Position numbers and translations under genes: made by a program. From the NCBI RefSeq assembly GCF_003330765.1, contig NZ_CP024903.1:2356001-2420000 (forward strand): a stretch of 64,000 bases of DNA. The letters are read 5' to 3'. This stretch comes from Burkholderia pyrrocinia (GTDB lineage: Bacteria; Pseudomonadota; Gammaproteobacteria; Burkholderiales; Burkholderiaceae). Of the stretch, positions 10,042-20,311 are shown in pieces (within the stretch, counting starts at the first letter, position 1; each line of letters opens with the position of its first letter). The notes under the pieces were generated by a model. It saw only the letters and a list, made by a program, of their open reading frames with translations, ran no database searches and was not told the DNA's origin.

Positions 10042-11175
10042 TCACCGCTCCGCTTGCGCCTGCAGCCGAAGCGCGACCATGAAGCCGCGCGTCGTATTGC
10101 GCATCAGGATCTGGCCGCGATGCCGCGCCGCCGTCGCGCGAACGAACGCGAGCCCGAGGCCGAAGCCGCTGCGCGCCGCGCCGTGCGCGGATTCGAGCTG
10201 CACGAACGACTCGGTCGCGGCCGTGCGCTGCGCCGGCGCGATGCCGGCGCCGGTATCCTCGACGCCGATCAGCCATGCGCCGTCGTCGCCGCTCAGCGTG
10301 CAGTGCACGTCCGTGCCGGCCGGGCCGTACTTCAGCCCGTTGTCGATCAGGTTCGCGACCGCGCGCGTGAGCATCATGCGGTCGCCCATCGTCACGCACT
10401 CGGTATCGGGCACGTGCGCGACGACCCGGCTGCCGAGCCCGGCCGCCTTCTCCCAAAGCTGGTCGACGGCGTCGAGCACGATCTCGTTGAGACTCACGAC
10501 CTCGTGCGCGCGGCGCTCGGACTGCGCGCGGGTCAGGTGGATGAAGCCGTCGGCGAGCGCGAGCGCGCGCCGCGCATGGCCGGCAATGCGTTCCATGATC
10601 GCCGGCAAGTCGCCATGTTCGGTCCGGTAGACATCGAGCAGCGCGAGGATCGACGTCTGCGGCGAACGCATGTCGTGCGACAGGAAATCGAGCGCCTCGT
10701 CGCGCTGCCGCGACATGAGATACGAATTCGAGTGATAGCGGATGCGCGCGGTCAGCTCCATCGCGTCGGGGAGCTTCACGAGATAGTCGTTCGCACCGGC
10801 GATGAAGGCCTCGCGCTTGACGATCGGCTCCTCCTTCGCGGACAGCACGATGATCGGCACGCGTGCGGTGCCGGCGTCCGCGCGCCAAGCGCGGACGAGA
10901 TCGAGGCCGTCGATCTCCGGCATCACGAGATCCTGCAGGATGACCGTCGGCTTCACGTCGCGCGCGGCCGCCATCGCCCGGTGCGCATCGGTGCACACGT
11001 GCAGGTCGATGTCGTGCTCGCTGCGCAGCGCGCGGCGGATCACCTCGCCGACGAACGGTTGATCGTCGACGAGAAGGACCGATAACCCCGATTCAAGACA
11101 ATCCAAGGCATTATCACCGCTCGATTCTTTCATAAATACAGTTTCAAACGCCGAATCTCCAATCGATTCTTTCAT
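10042..11175 (-). CDS. wspHRR: WspHRR, receiver-histidine kinase hybrid, first gene of the wsp operon
   Basis: 377 residues. Receiver domain at about 32-150 (LSVLLVDDQPF, acceptor Asp82 in LQDLVMPEIDG), then HisKA with His167 in DFLSHDMRSPQ, then HATPase with NLIDNGLKYG and a G box GFGLGLAFVR. This receiver-first hybrid stands where Pseudomonas has wspR, as described for B. cenocepacia (WspHRR). It presumably takes phosphate from WspE and passes a signal to an unlinked diguanylate cyclase. The N-terminus is odd: MKESIGDSA is followed 14 residues later by MKESSGDNA, so there are two in-frame ATGs inside a diverged 42-bp duplication. Neither has a strong Shine-Dalgarno sequence, so the true start could be 11175 or 11133. 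Confidence 0.85.
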   Translation of the reverse strand: MKESIGDSAFETVFMKESSGDNALDCLESGLSVLLVDDQPFVGEVIRRALRSEHDIDLHVCTDAHRAMAAARDVKPTVILQDLVMPEIDGLDLVRAWRADAGTARVPIIVLSAKEEPIVKREAFIAGANDYLVKLPDAMELTARIRYHSNSYLMSRQRDEALDFLSHDMRSPQTSILALLDVYRTEHGDLPAIMERIAGHARRALALADGFIHLTRAQSERRAHEVVSLNEIVLDAVDQLWEKAAGLGSRVVAHVPDTECVTMGDRMMLTRAVANLIDNGLKYGPAGTDVHCTLSGDDGAWLIGVEDTGAGIAPAQRTAATESFVQLESAHGAARSGFGLGLAFVRATAARHRGQILMRNTTRGFMVALRLQAQAER

Positions 11176-11347
11176 AGGAGTTGTTTATCCGACTTGGACG
11201 CTATCTTAATTTGGCGGTTGAAAACCCCGCCTGATTCTGCCGATTTGGCCTGTCGGCACTGCCATGCAGGGCTTCGGACGCCGATTTTCCCCCGTCGACG
11301 GCCGCATTACCTCCGCATTCTTTCTCTCAATAAACATAACCGGCTGA

Positions 11348-11365
11348 TTCTAAATGAAATTAGAA
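11348..11365. promoter_or_regulatory. Inverted repeat TTCTAA-N6-TTAGAA upstream of the wsp operon
   Basis: Perfect 6-bp arms (TTCTAA / TTAGAA) separated by ATGAAA, in an AT-rich island about 175 bp upstream of the wspHRR start. It is the size and symmetry of a dimeric regulator site. The regulator is unknown. Confidence 0.35.
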
Positions 11366-11605
11366 CACAGCATCTATCTCCTTCCGGTTTAGTTTTGCCA
11401 AATATGCAGAAAGAGCCGGAATCAGATAAATCAGATCATTTCCGGATTCGAAGGACGATAACGTTTGCTCGACCGGCGCCATCAGGTTTGCATGCGCTGC
11501 AAGGCTGGCGGCCTGTCGCATTGGGGGCAGGATGGAAATGCGCCGGATCGACGGGCGGGACGAAGAGAAAAAGCGCGCCGGGCAAGGATCGAATCGCGCG
11601 CGCAT

Positions 11606-11628
11606 CGGGCCGGCAGGTAGCCGGCCCG
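11606..11628. terminator. Hairpin downstream of the Na+/H+ antiporter gene
   Basis: A 9-bp perfect GC stem (CGGGCCGGC / GCCGGCCCG) with loop AGGTA, 23 bp past the stop of the minus-strand antiporter gene. There is no T-run after it, so it is a candidate terminator or transcript-stabilising stem rather than a textbook intrinsic terminator. Confidence 0.4.
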
Positions 11629-11650
11629 CGTGATGAAGGCGCGTGGCCGC

Positions 11651-13234
11651 TTACCCGCGCGCGTGCTGCGCGGACACTTCCTGCAGGTCGAGGTCGCGTT
11701 CGAGCATGTGCAGCATCTCGTCGTGGATGCGGTTCGAACGGTGCAGGCGCAACAATTCCGCGCGCCCGGCCCGGATCGCGGCCAACACCACGTCGTAATG
11801 CGCCATGCGCACTTCCGCCGGATACGCGGGTTCGTTCTTCGCCCGCTCGGTCAGTTCCGCGCGATACGTGTATTGCTCGAGCAGGCGCGGATGGATCACG
11901 GCTCCGTTCTCGTCGCGCACCAGCGGCTGGATCGCCGCGAGTTGCGCGGCCTCGATGTACGCCCACGTCTGCGGCTCGGTCAGGTGATGCGCAGCGCGCG
12001 CTTCGCGCTGCGGCAGGCGCAGCAGCCGGATCAGCGGCCCGATGGTCGTGCCCTGCAGCAGCACGGTGACGAGGATCACCGCGAACGACGCGACCAGGAT
12101 CAGGTCGCGGCCGGGCATCGCGTCGGGCAACGACAGCGCGATCGCCAGCGTCACGACGCCGCGCATCCCGGCCCAGCTCATGATCGTCGCGGCCTTCCAG
12201 TCGGGCGCGTCGCCGCGCCGCACGATCCCGTGCACCGGCCATTTCAGCGCCTCGACCGCGTAAATCCACACGAAGCGCGACAGGATCACCGCCGCCAGCA
12301 CCGCGAACACCGGCGGCAGCATCGTGGCGAGCACCTGCTCGACGCCGCCGAGGCGCTGCATCGCGCCGCGCAGCGACAGCCCGATCAGCACGAACACCAG
12401 CGCTTCGAGCAGGAACACGATGACCTGCCAGAACGCGGTGCCACGCGTGCGCACGGCCGCCGAGAACACCTCGTGCTGGTGCCAGCCGATGATCATGCCG
12501 GCCGTCACGGTCGCGATCACGCCCGACACTTCGACCATTTCGCCCGCGATATACGCGATCCAGCCGGCGATTACCGCGACGGTGATCACCAGGTAGTCGT
12601 CGTCGAGCAGCTTCAGGAACCACACGACGAGCTTGCCGACCACGAAGCCGACCACCACGCCGCCGAGCCCGAGCTCCGCGAAGCCCACGACCGCGTGGCC
12701 CAGGCTGAAGGTGCCCGACAACGCGGCGACGACCGCGAAGCGGAACAGCACGAGGCCGGCCGCGTCGTTCAGCAGGCTCTCCCCTTCGAGCAGCACCATC
12801 AGCCGGCGCGGCAGCGCGACGCGTTCGAGCACGGCCTTCGCGGCGACCGCGTCCGGCGGCGACACGATCGCGCCGAGCGCGAAGCACGCGGCCCACGGCA
12901 GCGACGGCACGGCCCAGTGCACCGCGAAGCCGACCGCGAAGGTCGTGAACACGACCGCGCCGATCGCGAGCAGCAGGATGCCGCCGACGTTGCGCTTGAA
13001 CTCCTCCCACACGGAGAAATACGCGCCGTCCATCAGCAGCGGCGGCAGGAACACGACGAGCACGAGATCGGGATCGAGGTTGATCGGCGGCAGGCCGGGG
13101 ATGAACGCGATGCCGATGCCGCCGACCAGCAGCGCGGCCGCGGGCGGCAATCGCAGCCGTTTGGCGACGTATTCGAGCGCGACGATCGCCAGGAGTGACA
13201 ACAAAACCAGCTTGAATGCCGAGACGGGGGACAT
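11651..13234 (-). CDS. CPA1-family Na+/H+ antiporter
   Basis: 527 residues. Exchanges Na+ (or K+) for H+ across the inner membrane for pH and salt homeostasis. Twelve or so membrane helices fill residues 5-410 (LLVGGIGIAFIPG, VVFLPPLLMDGAYF, GAIVSPPDAVAA, LLEGESLLNDAAGLVLF). The SPPDAVAA and GESLLNDA motifs, including the essential Asp, are those of NhaP/YjcE-type CPA1 transporters. A hydrophilic tail of about 110 residues follows, as in this subfamily. It is a single gene on the minus strand, separated from the dehydrogenase operon upstream by an intrinsic terminator. Confidence 0.9.
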   Translation of the reverse strand: MSPVSAFKLVLLSLLAIVALEYVAKRLRLPPAAALLVGGIGIAFIPGLPPINLDPDLVLVVFLPPLLMDGAYFSVWEEFKRNVGGILLLAIGAVVFTTFAVGFAVHWAVPSLPWAACFALGAIVSPPDAVAAKAVLERVALPRRLMVLLEGESLLNDAAGLVLFRFAVVAALSGTFSLGHAVVGFAELGLGGVVVGFVVGKLVVWFLKLLDDDYLVITVAVIAGWIAYIAGEMVEVSGVIATVTAGMIIGWHQHEVFSAAVRTRGTAFWQVIVFLLEALVFVLIGLSLRGAMQRLGGVEQVLATMLPPVFAVLAAVILSRFVWIYAVEALKWPVHGIVRRGDAPDWKAATIMSWAGMRGVVTLAIALSLPDAMPGRDLILVASFAVILVTVLLQGTTIGPLIRLLRLPQREARAAHHLTEPQTWAYIEAAQLAAIQPLVRDENGAVIHPRLLEQYTYRAELTERAKNEPAYPAEVRMAHYDVVLAAIRAGRAELLRLHRSNRIHDEMLHMLERDLDLQEVSAQHARG

Positions 13235-13426
13235 GAATCGACCTCGTGAAGAATGAATTCGCGCTTTCCGGTGTCGTACCCCGGTCGGCAGTTTGGCGCG
13301 ATTACATCACGAGGCGATGCGGACAGTCGAGCGGTTCGGCGCGCGGCCCCGTCATCCGCGCGCGCGGCGAACGTGTGCAACGCGGCCGCCGGGTTTCGCG
13401 TCGGCCGCGCCGGCGCCCGCCGGCAT

Positions 13427-13471
13427 GAAAAACGGCACGCGGGCCGGCACGATCGCCCGCCCGCGTGCCGT
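13427..13471 (-). terminator. Rho-independent terminator of the dehydrogenase/TPP-enzyme operon
   Basis: On the minus strand, a perfect 13-bp stem (13471-13459 with 13444-13432, ACGGCACGCGGGC) and a 14-nt loop are followed by TTTTT (13431-13427). It starts 27 bp after the stop of the aldehyde dehydrogenase gene and separates that operon from the antiporter gene. Confidence 0.85.
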
Positions 13472-13497
13472 CGCGGCAACGCGCTGCCTGCCGCGCG

Positions 13498-14931
<1,434 letters not shown>

Positions 14932-14960
14932 GGAACGACTCCTTCCTGTGAACGGGGAAT

Positions 14961-16601
14961 TCAAAGTTGCGCCGACAGGCGCTTGATCTCGCGGTTCAGC
15001 ACGCGCTCGTTGTCCGAGTAGTCGATCGGCACGTCGATCACGTGCACGCCCGGCGACGACAAGCACTCGCGCAGCAGCGGCTCGAGATCGTCGGCCGATT
15101 CGACGCGATGCCCGTGCGCGCCGTAGCTTTGCGCATACGACACGAAATCGGGGTTCTGCAGCGTCATCGCGAAATCGGGGAAGTTCATGTTCTCCTGCTT
15201 CCAGCGGATCATCCCGAACGCGTCGTCGCGCAGGATCATCACGACGAGGTCGAGCTTCAGCCGCACGGCCGTTTCGAGCTCCTGCGAGTTCATCATGAAG
15301 CCGCCGTCGCCGCACACGGCGATCACCTTGCGCTGCGGATGCACGATCTTCGTCGCGATCGCCGACGGCAGGCCCGCGCCCATCGACGCGAGCGCGTTGT
15401 CGAGCAGCAGCGAGTTCGGCTCGTGCGCGCGCCAGTAGCGCGCGAACCAGATCTTGTACATCCCGTTGTCGAGACACACGATCCCGTCGGTCGGCAGCGC
15501 GGTGTACAGGTCGTTGACGATCCGCACCGGGTACATCGGGAAGCGCGGATCGTGCTGGCCCTTCTCCAGATGGGCGTCGAAATGCTCCTTGATCATCGCG
15601 AAACGCACGAAATCCCAGTGCGGCTGCGGCGCGATCGCCTCCTTCATCTGCCACACCGCGTTCGCGATGTCGCCGACTACCTCGATCTGCGGAAAATAGA
15701 CGGGATCGACCTGCGCGCCGAGGAAGTTCACGTGGATCACGGTCTTGTCGTCCGCGCGCATGAAGAACGGCGGCTTCTCGATCACGTCGTGGCCGACGTT
15801 GATGATGCAGTCCGCATGCTCGATCGCGCGGTGCACGAAGTCGCCGTCGGACAGCGTCGCGTTGCCGAGCCACAGCGGGTGCGACTCGTCGATCACGCCC
15901 TTGCCCATCTGCGTCGTGAAGAACGGGATGCCCGTCTTGTCGACGAATTCGACGAGGATCTTGCGGGTCGTCTTGCGGTTGCCGCCCGCGCCGATCATCA
16001 GGAGCGGATGGCGCGCGGCCTGGATCGCGTCGACCGCATGCGCAACCGCCTTCTCCTCGGCCACCGGCCGCCGGCTGAAGCTGCGCGGGATCGGCTTGCC
16101 GTCGCCTTCCTCGTGCGCGATATCTTCCGGCAGTTCGAGGTGCGCGGCGCCCGGGCGCTCTTCCTCCGCACGGCGAAACGCCTCGCGCACGGCCGACGGG
16201 ATATTACCGATCGACACGATCTGCCGCGTGAACTTCGTGAGCGGCTGCATCATGTCGACCACGTCGACGATCTGGAAGTGGCCCTGCTTGCTGGACTTGA
16301 TCGGCTTCTGCCCGGTGATCATCAGCATCGGCATCCCGCCGAGCTGCGCATACGCGGCGGCCGTCACGAAGTTCGTGGCGCCGGGCCCGAGCGTCGCGAG
16401 ACACACGCCGGTGCGGCCCGTCAGGCGGCCGTAGGTGGCGGCCATGAACCCGGCCGCCTGCTCGTGCCGGGTCAGCACGAGCTTGATCTTCGATCGCCGC
16501 AGCGATTCGAGCAGATCGAGGTTTTCCTCGCCGGGAATGCCGAACACGTACTCGACACCTTCGGCTTCCAGCGCCTTCACGAACAGATCCGATGCTTTCA
16601 T
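14961..16601 (-). CDS. Thiamine-diphosphate enzyme, acetolactate synthase large-subunit family
   Basis: 546 residues. Three-domain TPP enzyme: N-terminal Pyr domain with the cofactor-activating Glu in GIPGEENLDLL and RHEQAAGFMA, a central domain (LLMIGAGGNRKTTRKIL), and the C-terminal PP domain with the Mg/TPP motif CGDGGFMMNSQELETAV. It most resembles AlsS/IlvB-type acetolactate synthases, which condense two pyruvates. There is no small regulatory subunit gene next to it, which favours a catabolic or specialised role over branched-chain amino-acid synthesis. It is first in a two-gene operon with the aldehyde dehydrogenase. Confidence 0.85.
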   Translation of the reverse strand: MKASDLFVKALEAEGVEYVFGIPGEENLDLLESLRRSKIKLVLTRHEQAAGFMAATYGRLTGRTGVCLATLGPGATNFVTAAAYAQLGGMPMLMITGQKPIKSSKQGHFQIVDVVDMMQPLTKFTRQIVSIGNIPSAVREAFRRAEEERPGAAHLELPEDIAHEEGDGKPIPRSFSRRPVAEEKAVAHAVDAIQAARHPLLMIGAGGNRKTTRKILVEFVDKTGIPFFTTQMGKGVIDESHPLWLGNATLSDGDFVHRAIEHADCIINVGHDVIEKPPFFMRADDKTVIHVNFLGAQVDPVYFPQIEVVGDIANAVWQMKEAIAPQPHWDFVRFAMIKEHFDAHLEKGQHDPRFPMYPVRIVNDLYTALPTDGIVCLDNGMYKIWFARYWRAHEPNSLLLDNALASMGAGLPSAIATKIVHPQRKVIAVCGDGGFMMNSQELETAVRLKLDLVVMILRDDAFGMIRWKQENMNFPDFAMTLQNPDFVSYAQSYGAHGHRVESADDLEPLLRECLSSPGVHVIDVPIDYSDNERVLNREIKRLSAQL

Positions 16602-16964
16602 GGGGGACTCTCGGTTGATGCCGCCTGCCCGGCCTACGGACGCGCGGCGTTCAGAACGCGCGCCGGCCTACGGCACGCGGACGCTTTACCTACTGGACAC
16701 AAACCACGGCACTACCCGCCGCGCGATGCTCGCTGCGCGGCGGCGCCTCCGGATACCGAAGGACGAACGGACTCGCCCGCGCGCAGTAAGCACGCACGGG
16801 CGGCAAAGACGTTTTTGATTGTAGACGGATTCGGGAAATGCCGACTTTCATCGCCCCCCAGGCTCGCGTGCCGCACGTACATCGGCCTGACGGCCATTGA
16901 GCCGACAAATGGCGCGCGCGGCCTTATGGTGAGCGTCATGGAAACCGACCGACGACTGTGAACC
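16602..16964. other. Intergenic region between divergent TPP-enzyme and toxin-antitoxin genes
   Basis: 363 bp with no convincing coding sequence. It holds the promoters of the minus-strand TPP-enzyme operon and of the plus-strand toxin-antitoxin pair. GC content drops towards the toxin gene. No clear long inverted repeat was found. Confidence 0.5.
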
Positions 16965-17303
16965 ATGGTTGACAAGCTGCTATCGATGACATACAGTGCT
17001 CCAGCATTCAGCATCCGAACCACCGACGTGTTCGACGCCTGGTTCGGCGCGCTGCCGGATCGCGTCGCAAAGCGCCGTATCCAGGCACGCATCGACCGTC
17101 TCTCGATGGGCAATCCGGGCGACTGGAAATCCGCTGGCTCACCGGTCGTCGAAATGCGTATCGACCATGGCCCCGGCTATCGCGTGTACTACGTCCGGCG
17201 TGGAACGATCTGGGTCATCCTGCTCTGCGGCGGCGATAAATCGACGCAACAGGCCGACATACGCGCCGCGCACGCGATGCTCGCGCATCTCGACATGGAG
17301 TAA
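16965..17303 (+). CDS. higB: HigB/RelE-superfamily toxin of an addiction module
   Basis: 112 residues. A small RelE-fold protein of the 'addiction module killer' type (TIGR02683-like), expected to inhibit translation by cutting mRNA. The core motifs are present: FDAWFGALPDRVAKRRIQARIDRL, then SPVVEMRIDHGPGYRVYYVRRG and ILLCGGDKSTQQADI. The toxin comes first and its antitoxin follows after 3 bp, as in Hig modules. The start is uncertain. ATG 16965 and ATG 16986 both give good N-termini, but a near-consensus promoter (TTGACA at 16969, TACAGT at 16992, 17-bp spacing) overlaps them. Confidence 0.88.
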   Translation: MVDKLLSMTYSAPAFSIRTTDVFDAWFGALPDRVAKRRIQARIDRLSMGNPGDWKSAGSPVVEMRIDHGPGYRVYYVRRGTIWVILLCGGDKSTQQADIRAAHAMLAHLDME

Positions 17304-17306
17304 CCG

Positions 17307-17606
17307 ATGGACAAGATCAAAACCCGGCCGTGGGATTCGGCCGAACACCTGAAAACCGCAGACGACATGGCCGACTACTTCGAAGCGTGCCTTCAGGAAG
17401 CCGGCGACGATCCGGCCTTCATTGCGCACGCGCTCGGCGTGATCGCGCGCGCACACGGCATGTCGCAGGTCGCGCGCGATGCGGGACTGTCGCGCGAAGG
17501 GCTGTACAAGGCGCTGTCGCACGACGGCAACCCGAGCTTCGGCACGATCCTGAAGGTCATCAAGGCACTCGGCCTGCAACTGCACGGCTCGAAAGCGCAC
17601 GCGTAA
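17307..17606 (+). CDS. higA: HigA-type antitoxin, XRE-family
   Basis: 99 residues. Antidote to the preceding toxin (TIGR02684-like): binds and neutralises it and probably represses the operon. A helix-turn-helix spans about 45-90 (HGMSQVARDAGLSREGLYKALS, followed by NPSFGTILKVIKALGLQL). The N-terminal part (PWDSAEHLKTADDMADYFEACLQEA) is the typical toxin-contacting segment. It lies 3 bp after the toxin stop, so the two are co-transcribed. Confidence 0.9.
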   Translation: MDKIKTRPWDSAEHLKTADDMADYFEACLQEAGDDPAFIAHALGVIARAHGMSQVARDAGLSREGLYKALSHDGNPSFGTILKVIKALGLQLHGSKAHA

Positions 17607-17654
17607 TGTGCGGGCGCGCGCCATCGTGCCCGCTGCGCGATGCCCGTGGCCGCG

Positions 17655-18941
17655 TCAATGCAGCCACCCGGCCGCCCAGCGCGGCACCAGCGACACCAGA
17701 TACAAGCCGAGCCCGATCAGCCCGCCGACCAGCGTGCCATTGATGCGGATGTACTGCAGATCCTTGCCGATGTTCAGCTCGATCTGCCGCGACATCTCGC
17801 GCGCATCCCAGTTGCGCACCGTGTCGCGAATATGACGCATCAGGAAATCGGCGAAATCCGGCGCCATTTCGTGCACGGCTTTCTCGACGTGCTCGTTCAG
17901 CGACGCGCGCAGCGCCGGGCTCTCCGCGAGCCGCGCGCCGAGCCAGCCGCCGAGCGTCGCGGCCTGCCGGTGCAGCGCCGAATCGGGGCGCGCGAGATCG
18001 GCCTTCAGCCACGCGCGCAACTGGTCCCACAAGTCGCGCACATACTCGTTGAACGCATCGCCGTCGCGAATATAGCGCTTGATCTCCTCGCCCTTCCCGA
18101 TAAACACGGGATCGTGCTTCAGCCGCTCGGTCAGCCGCACGACCGTCCGGTCGAAGCGCTGCCGCAATTCGTGCTCGGGGTCGGCCGCCACGCCCTCCAG
18201 CACGCGGCTCACCGCGCTCGCGAGCATCCGCGCGCCGTTCTCGCCGAACCACTGCGTCGGCATGATCTTCTCGACCTTCGGGTACTGCGTCTTCAGCCAT
18301 TCGACGATGAAGCCCGCGATCACCTCGCGGTTCTCCTCCTGGTCGAGCACGTCGACCACCTGTTCGATCGCGTCGTCGAGCAGCACCTGATGACGGCCGT
18401 CCTTGGTCAGCGTGTCGAGTATCGCGCCGGCCGATTGCGACAGGTCGACCCGGTCGATCACCGCGCGGAACGCGTCGCGGACGAACGACTGGATCCGCGC
18501 GTCGTCGGTCATGTCGAGCGCGAAGCTCATCAGCTTCGTCACATAGCCGCCGAGCGCGTCGGTATTCGCCGGCTCGCCGAGCCACGCGCCGAGCTTCTGC
18601 GCGGGATCGTGCTGGCGGATCTGCGCGGCGAGGGCGTCGGGGCCGAGGAACTTCTCGCGCACGAACACCGCGAGGTTGTCGGCGATCTTGTCCTTGTTCT
18701 TCGGAATGATCTCGGTATGGCGCGACACGAACGGGATCGGCACGCGGCGAAACAGCGCGACGACCGCGAACCAGTCGGCGAGCGCACCGACCATCGCGGC
18801 CTCGGCCACGGCCTTGACGCCGTCGACCCACGGGCCGCGCGGCAGCAGGATCGTCGCGACGAACACCGCGACCGCGGCCAGCAGCAGCCACAGCGCGCGG
18901 CGCTTGCTTCGTTTCAGTTCGAGGGCTTTGTCTGGTGTCAT
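17655..18941 (-). CDS. DUF445 family membrane protein
   Basis: 428 residues. N-terminal TM at about 14-33 (ALWLLLAAVAVFVATILL), then the DUF445 core (AMVGALADWFAVVALFRRVPIPFVSRHTEIIPKNKDKIADNLA near 50-90), a long mostly helical amphipathic middle region, and a C-terminal TM (GTLVGGLIGLGLYLVSLVP). Members are inner-membrane proteins of unknown function. The start MTPDKALELKRSKR places basic residues before the first TM. It stands alone, convergent with the toxin-antitoxin operon. Confidence 0.85.
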   Translation of the reverse strand: MTPDKALELKRSKRRALWLLLAAVAVFVATILLPRGPWVDGVKAVAEAAMVGALADWFAVVALFRRVPIPFVSRHTEIIPKNKDKIADNLAVFVREKFLGPDALAAQIRQHDPAQKLGAWLGEPANTDALGGYVTKLMSFALDMTDDARIQSFVRDAFRAVIDRVDLSQSAGAILDTLTKDGRHQVLLDDAIEQVVDVLDQEENREVIAGFIVEWLKTQYPKVEKIMPTQWFGENGARMLASAVSRVLEGVAADPEHELRQRFDRTVVRLTERLKHDPVFIGKGEEIKRYIRDGDAFNEYVRDLWDQLRAWLKADLARPDSALHRQAATLGGWLGARLAESPALRASLNEHVEKAVHEMAPDFADFLMRHIRDTVRNWDAREMSRQIELNIGKDLQYIRINGTLVGGLIGLGLYLVSLVPRWAAGWLH

Positions 18942-19090
18942 GGGCAAGCGATCGGGCAAACGATGCCGATAATATGCCCTGATCGCCAGTCGGCGACAAA
19001 CCCGTGCACGAGTCAGCCGGATACCGCCGCCGCCCGTGTGGCACGCATCGCCGCCGGCCGTGACGTCCACCGGCCGTCAGCGTCGCGCCG

Positions 19091-20311
19091 TCAGAGGAAC
19101 GTCTTCAGGTTCACCGCCGGATCGCCAAGTTTCACCGGATCGGGCACCGCCCCCGCCGCGATCAGCCGGCGCGATGCGCCGATGTCGCGCCCCAGGTTCG
19201 CCGCGGCTACCGCGACGATCTTGCCGTCGTCGCCCAACCCGAACACCGTGAACGGTCCGCTCGCCGGATCGCCCCGCACGACGATCGTGCGTTCGCTGCC
19301 GAACAGCCCGAGCATCTGCAGGTTGCAGTCGTACTGATCGGACCACAACCAGGGCAGCTCGGCATAGGTCTCGTCGGCGCCGAGCACGTTCGCCGCCGCG
19401 ACGGCCGGCTGGTTTTCGGCAACCTGCCACGATTCGATCCGCACATGACGCCCGAGCAACGGGTTGAAGTGCATCGTCACCTCGCCCGCCGCGAAGATCG
19501 CGGCATCGGCCGTGCGGCAGCCCGCGTCGACGCGTATTCCGTTGTCGACGTCGAGCCCGGCCGCCTGCGCAAGCTCGATGTTGGGCACCACCCCGATACC
19601 GACCACGACGATGTCGGCCTGCACGTCGCCACGATCGGTCTCGACGATCGCTCCGCCGGCCGGCGCACGACGGATCGCGCGCGGCAGCGTCGCCATCTGA
19701 AAGGCCACGCCGCGCGCGTCATGCAACTGACGCGCATACGCGCCGACGACTGCCGGCAACGCACGCTGCAGCAATCGGGCAGCCGGATCGATCACCGTCA
19801 CGTCGCAACCGAGCTGGCGCGCCGCGGCCGCGACCTCGAGGCCGATAAAACCGCCACCGAGCACCGCCACGCGACAGCCCGGCACAAGTTGCGCGCGCAA
19901 CTTGCGCGCATCGTCAACCGTGCGAACGTAGTGTGGCGCGACGGCTTCGTCGACCGCCCCGCCGAACGTGCGCACCCGCGAGCCGGTCGCGAGCACGAGT
20001 CGCGCGTAAGGCAGCGTCGTACCGTCATCGAGCCGCACGCGCTGCGCATCGCGCTCGATCGCATCGACGCGCGTGCCGAGCCGCAGTTCGATGCGCTGCG
20101 TGTCGTACCACGCCGCATCGCGCACGAACGCACGCTGCTCGCCGCCGTCGCTCAGCAGCGCATCCTTCGACAGCGCGGGCCGGTCGTACGGCAGCTCGCG
20201 CTCCGCGCCGATCATCACGATGCGCGCCGCGGCGTCGCGTTCGCGCAGCGCTTCGGCCGTGCGCCGCGCCGCGTGGCCGGCGCCGACGATCACGAACGGG
20301 TCAGTCGACAT
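19091..20311 (-). CDS. andAa: Anthranilate dioxygenase ferredoxin reductase component
   Basis: 406 residues. FAD- and NADH-binding reductase that passes electrons to the Rieske ferredoxin AndAb. FAD motif at the N-terminus (VIVGAGHAARRTAEALR), ELPYDRPALSKD, NAD motif VLGGGFIGLEVAAAA near 145-160, second FAD motif AIFAAGEV, and a C-terminal domain (ESWQVAENQP) as in BphA4/AndAa-type reductases. It is the last gene of the and operon; its start overlaps the 3' end of andAb by 11 bp, so the two are translationally coupled. Confidence 0.88.
   Translation of the reverse strand: MSTDPFVIVGAGHAARRTAEALRERDAAARIVMIGAERELPYDRPALSKDALLSDGGEQRAFVRDAAWYDTQRIELRLGTRVDAIERDAQRVRLDDGTTLPYARLVLATGSRVRTFGGAVDEAVAPHYVRTVDDARKLRAQLVPGCRVAVLGGGFIGLEVAAAARQLGCDVTVIDPAARLLQRALPAVVGAYARQLHDARGVAFQMATLPRAIRRAPAGGAIVETDRGDVQADIVVVGIGVVPNIELAQAAGLDVDNGIRVDAGCRTADAAIFAAGEVTMHFNPLLGRHVRIESWQVAENQPAVAAANVLGADETYAELPWLWSDQYDCNLQMLGLFGSERTIVVRGDPASGPFTVFGLGDDGKIVAVAAANLGRDIGASRRLIAAGAVPDPVKLGDPAVNLKTFL

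Larger units (their letters stand above)
11176..11650. other. Gene-free interval between wspHRR and the antiporter gene
   Basis: No convincing gene in 475 bp. It is the upstream region of the wsp operon. An AT-rich stretch at about 11315-11405 contrasts with the GC-rich surroundings and contains the inverted repeat listed at 11348-11365. A strong hairpin lies at 11606-11628 next to the 3' end of the antiporter gene. Short open frames here have codon use unlike the neighbouring genes. Confidence 0.6.
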
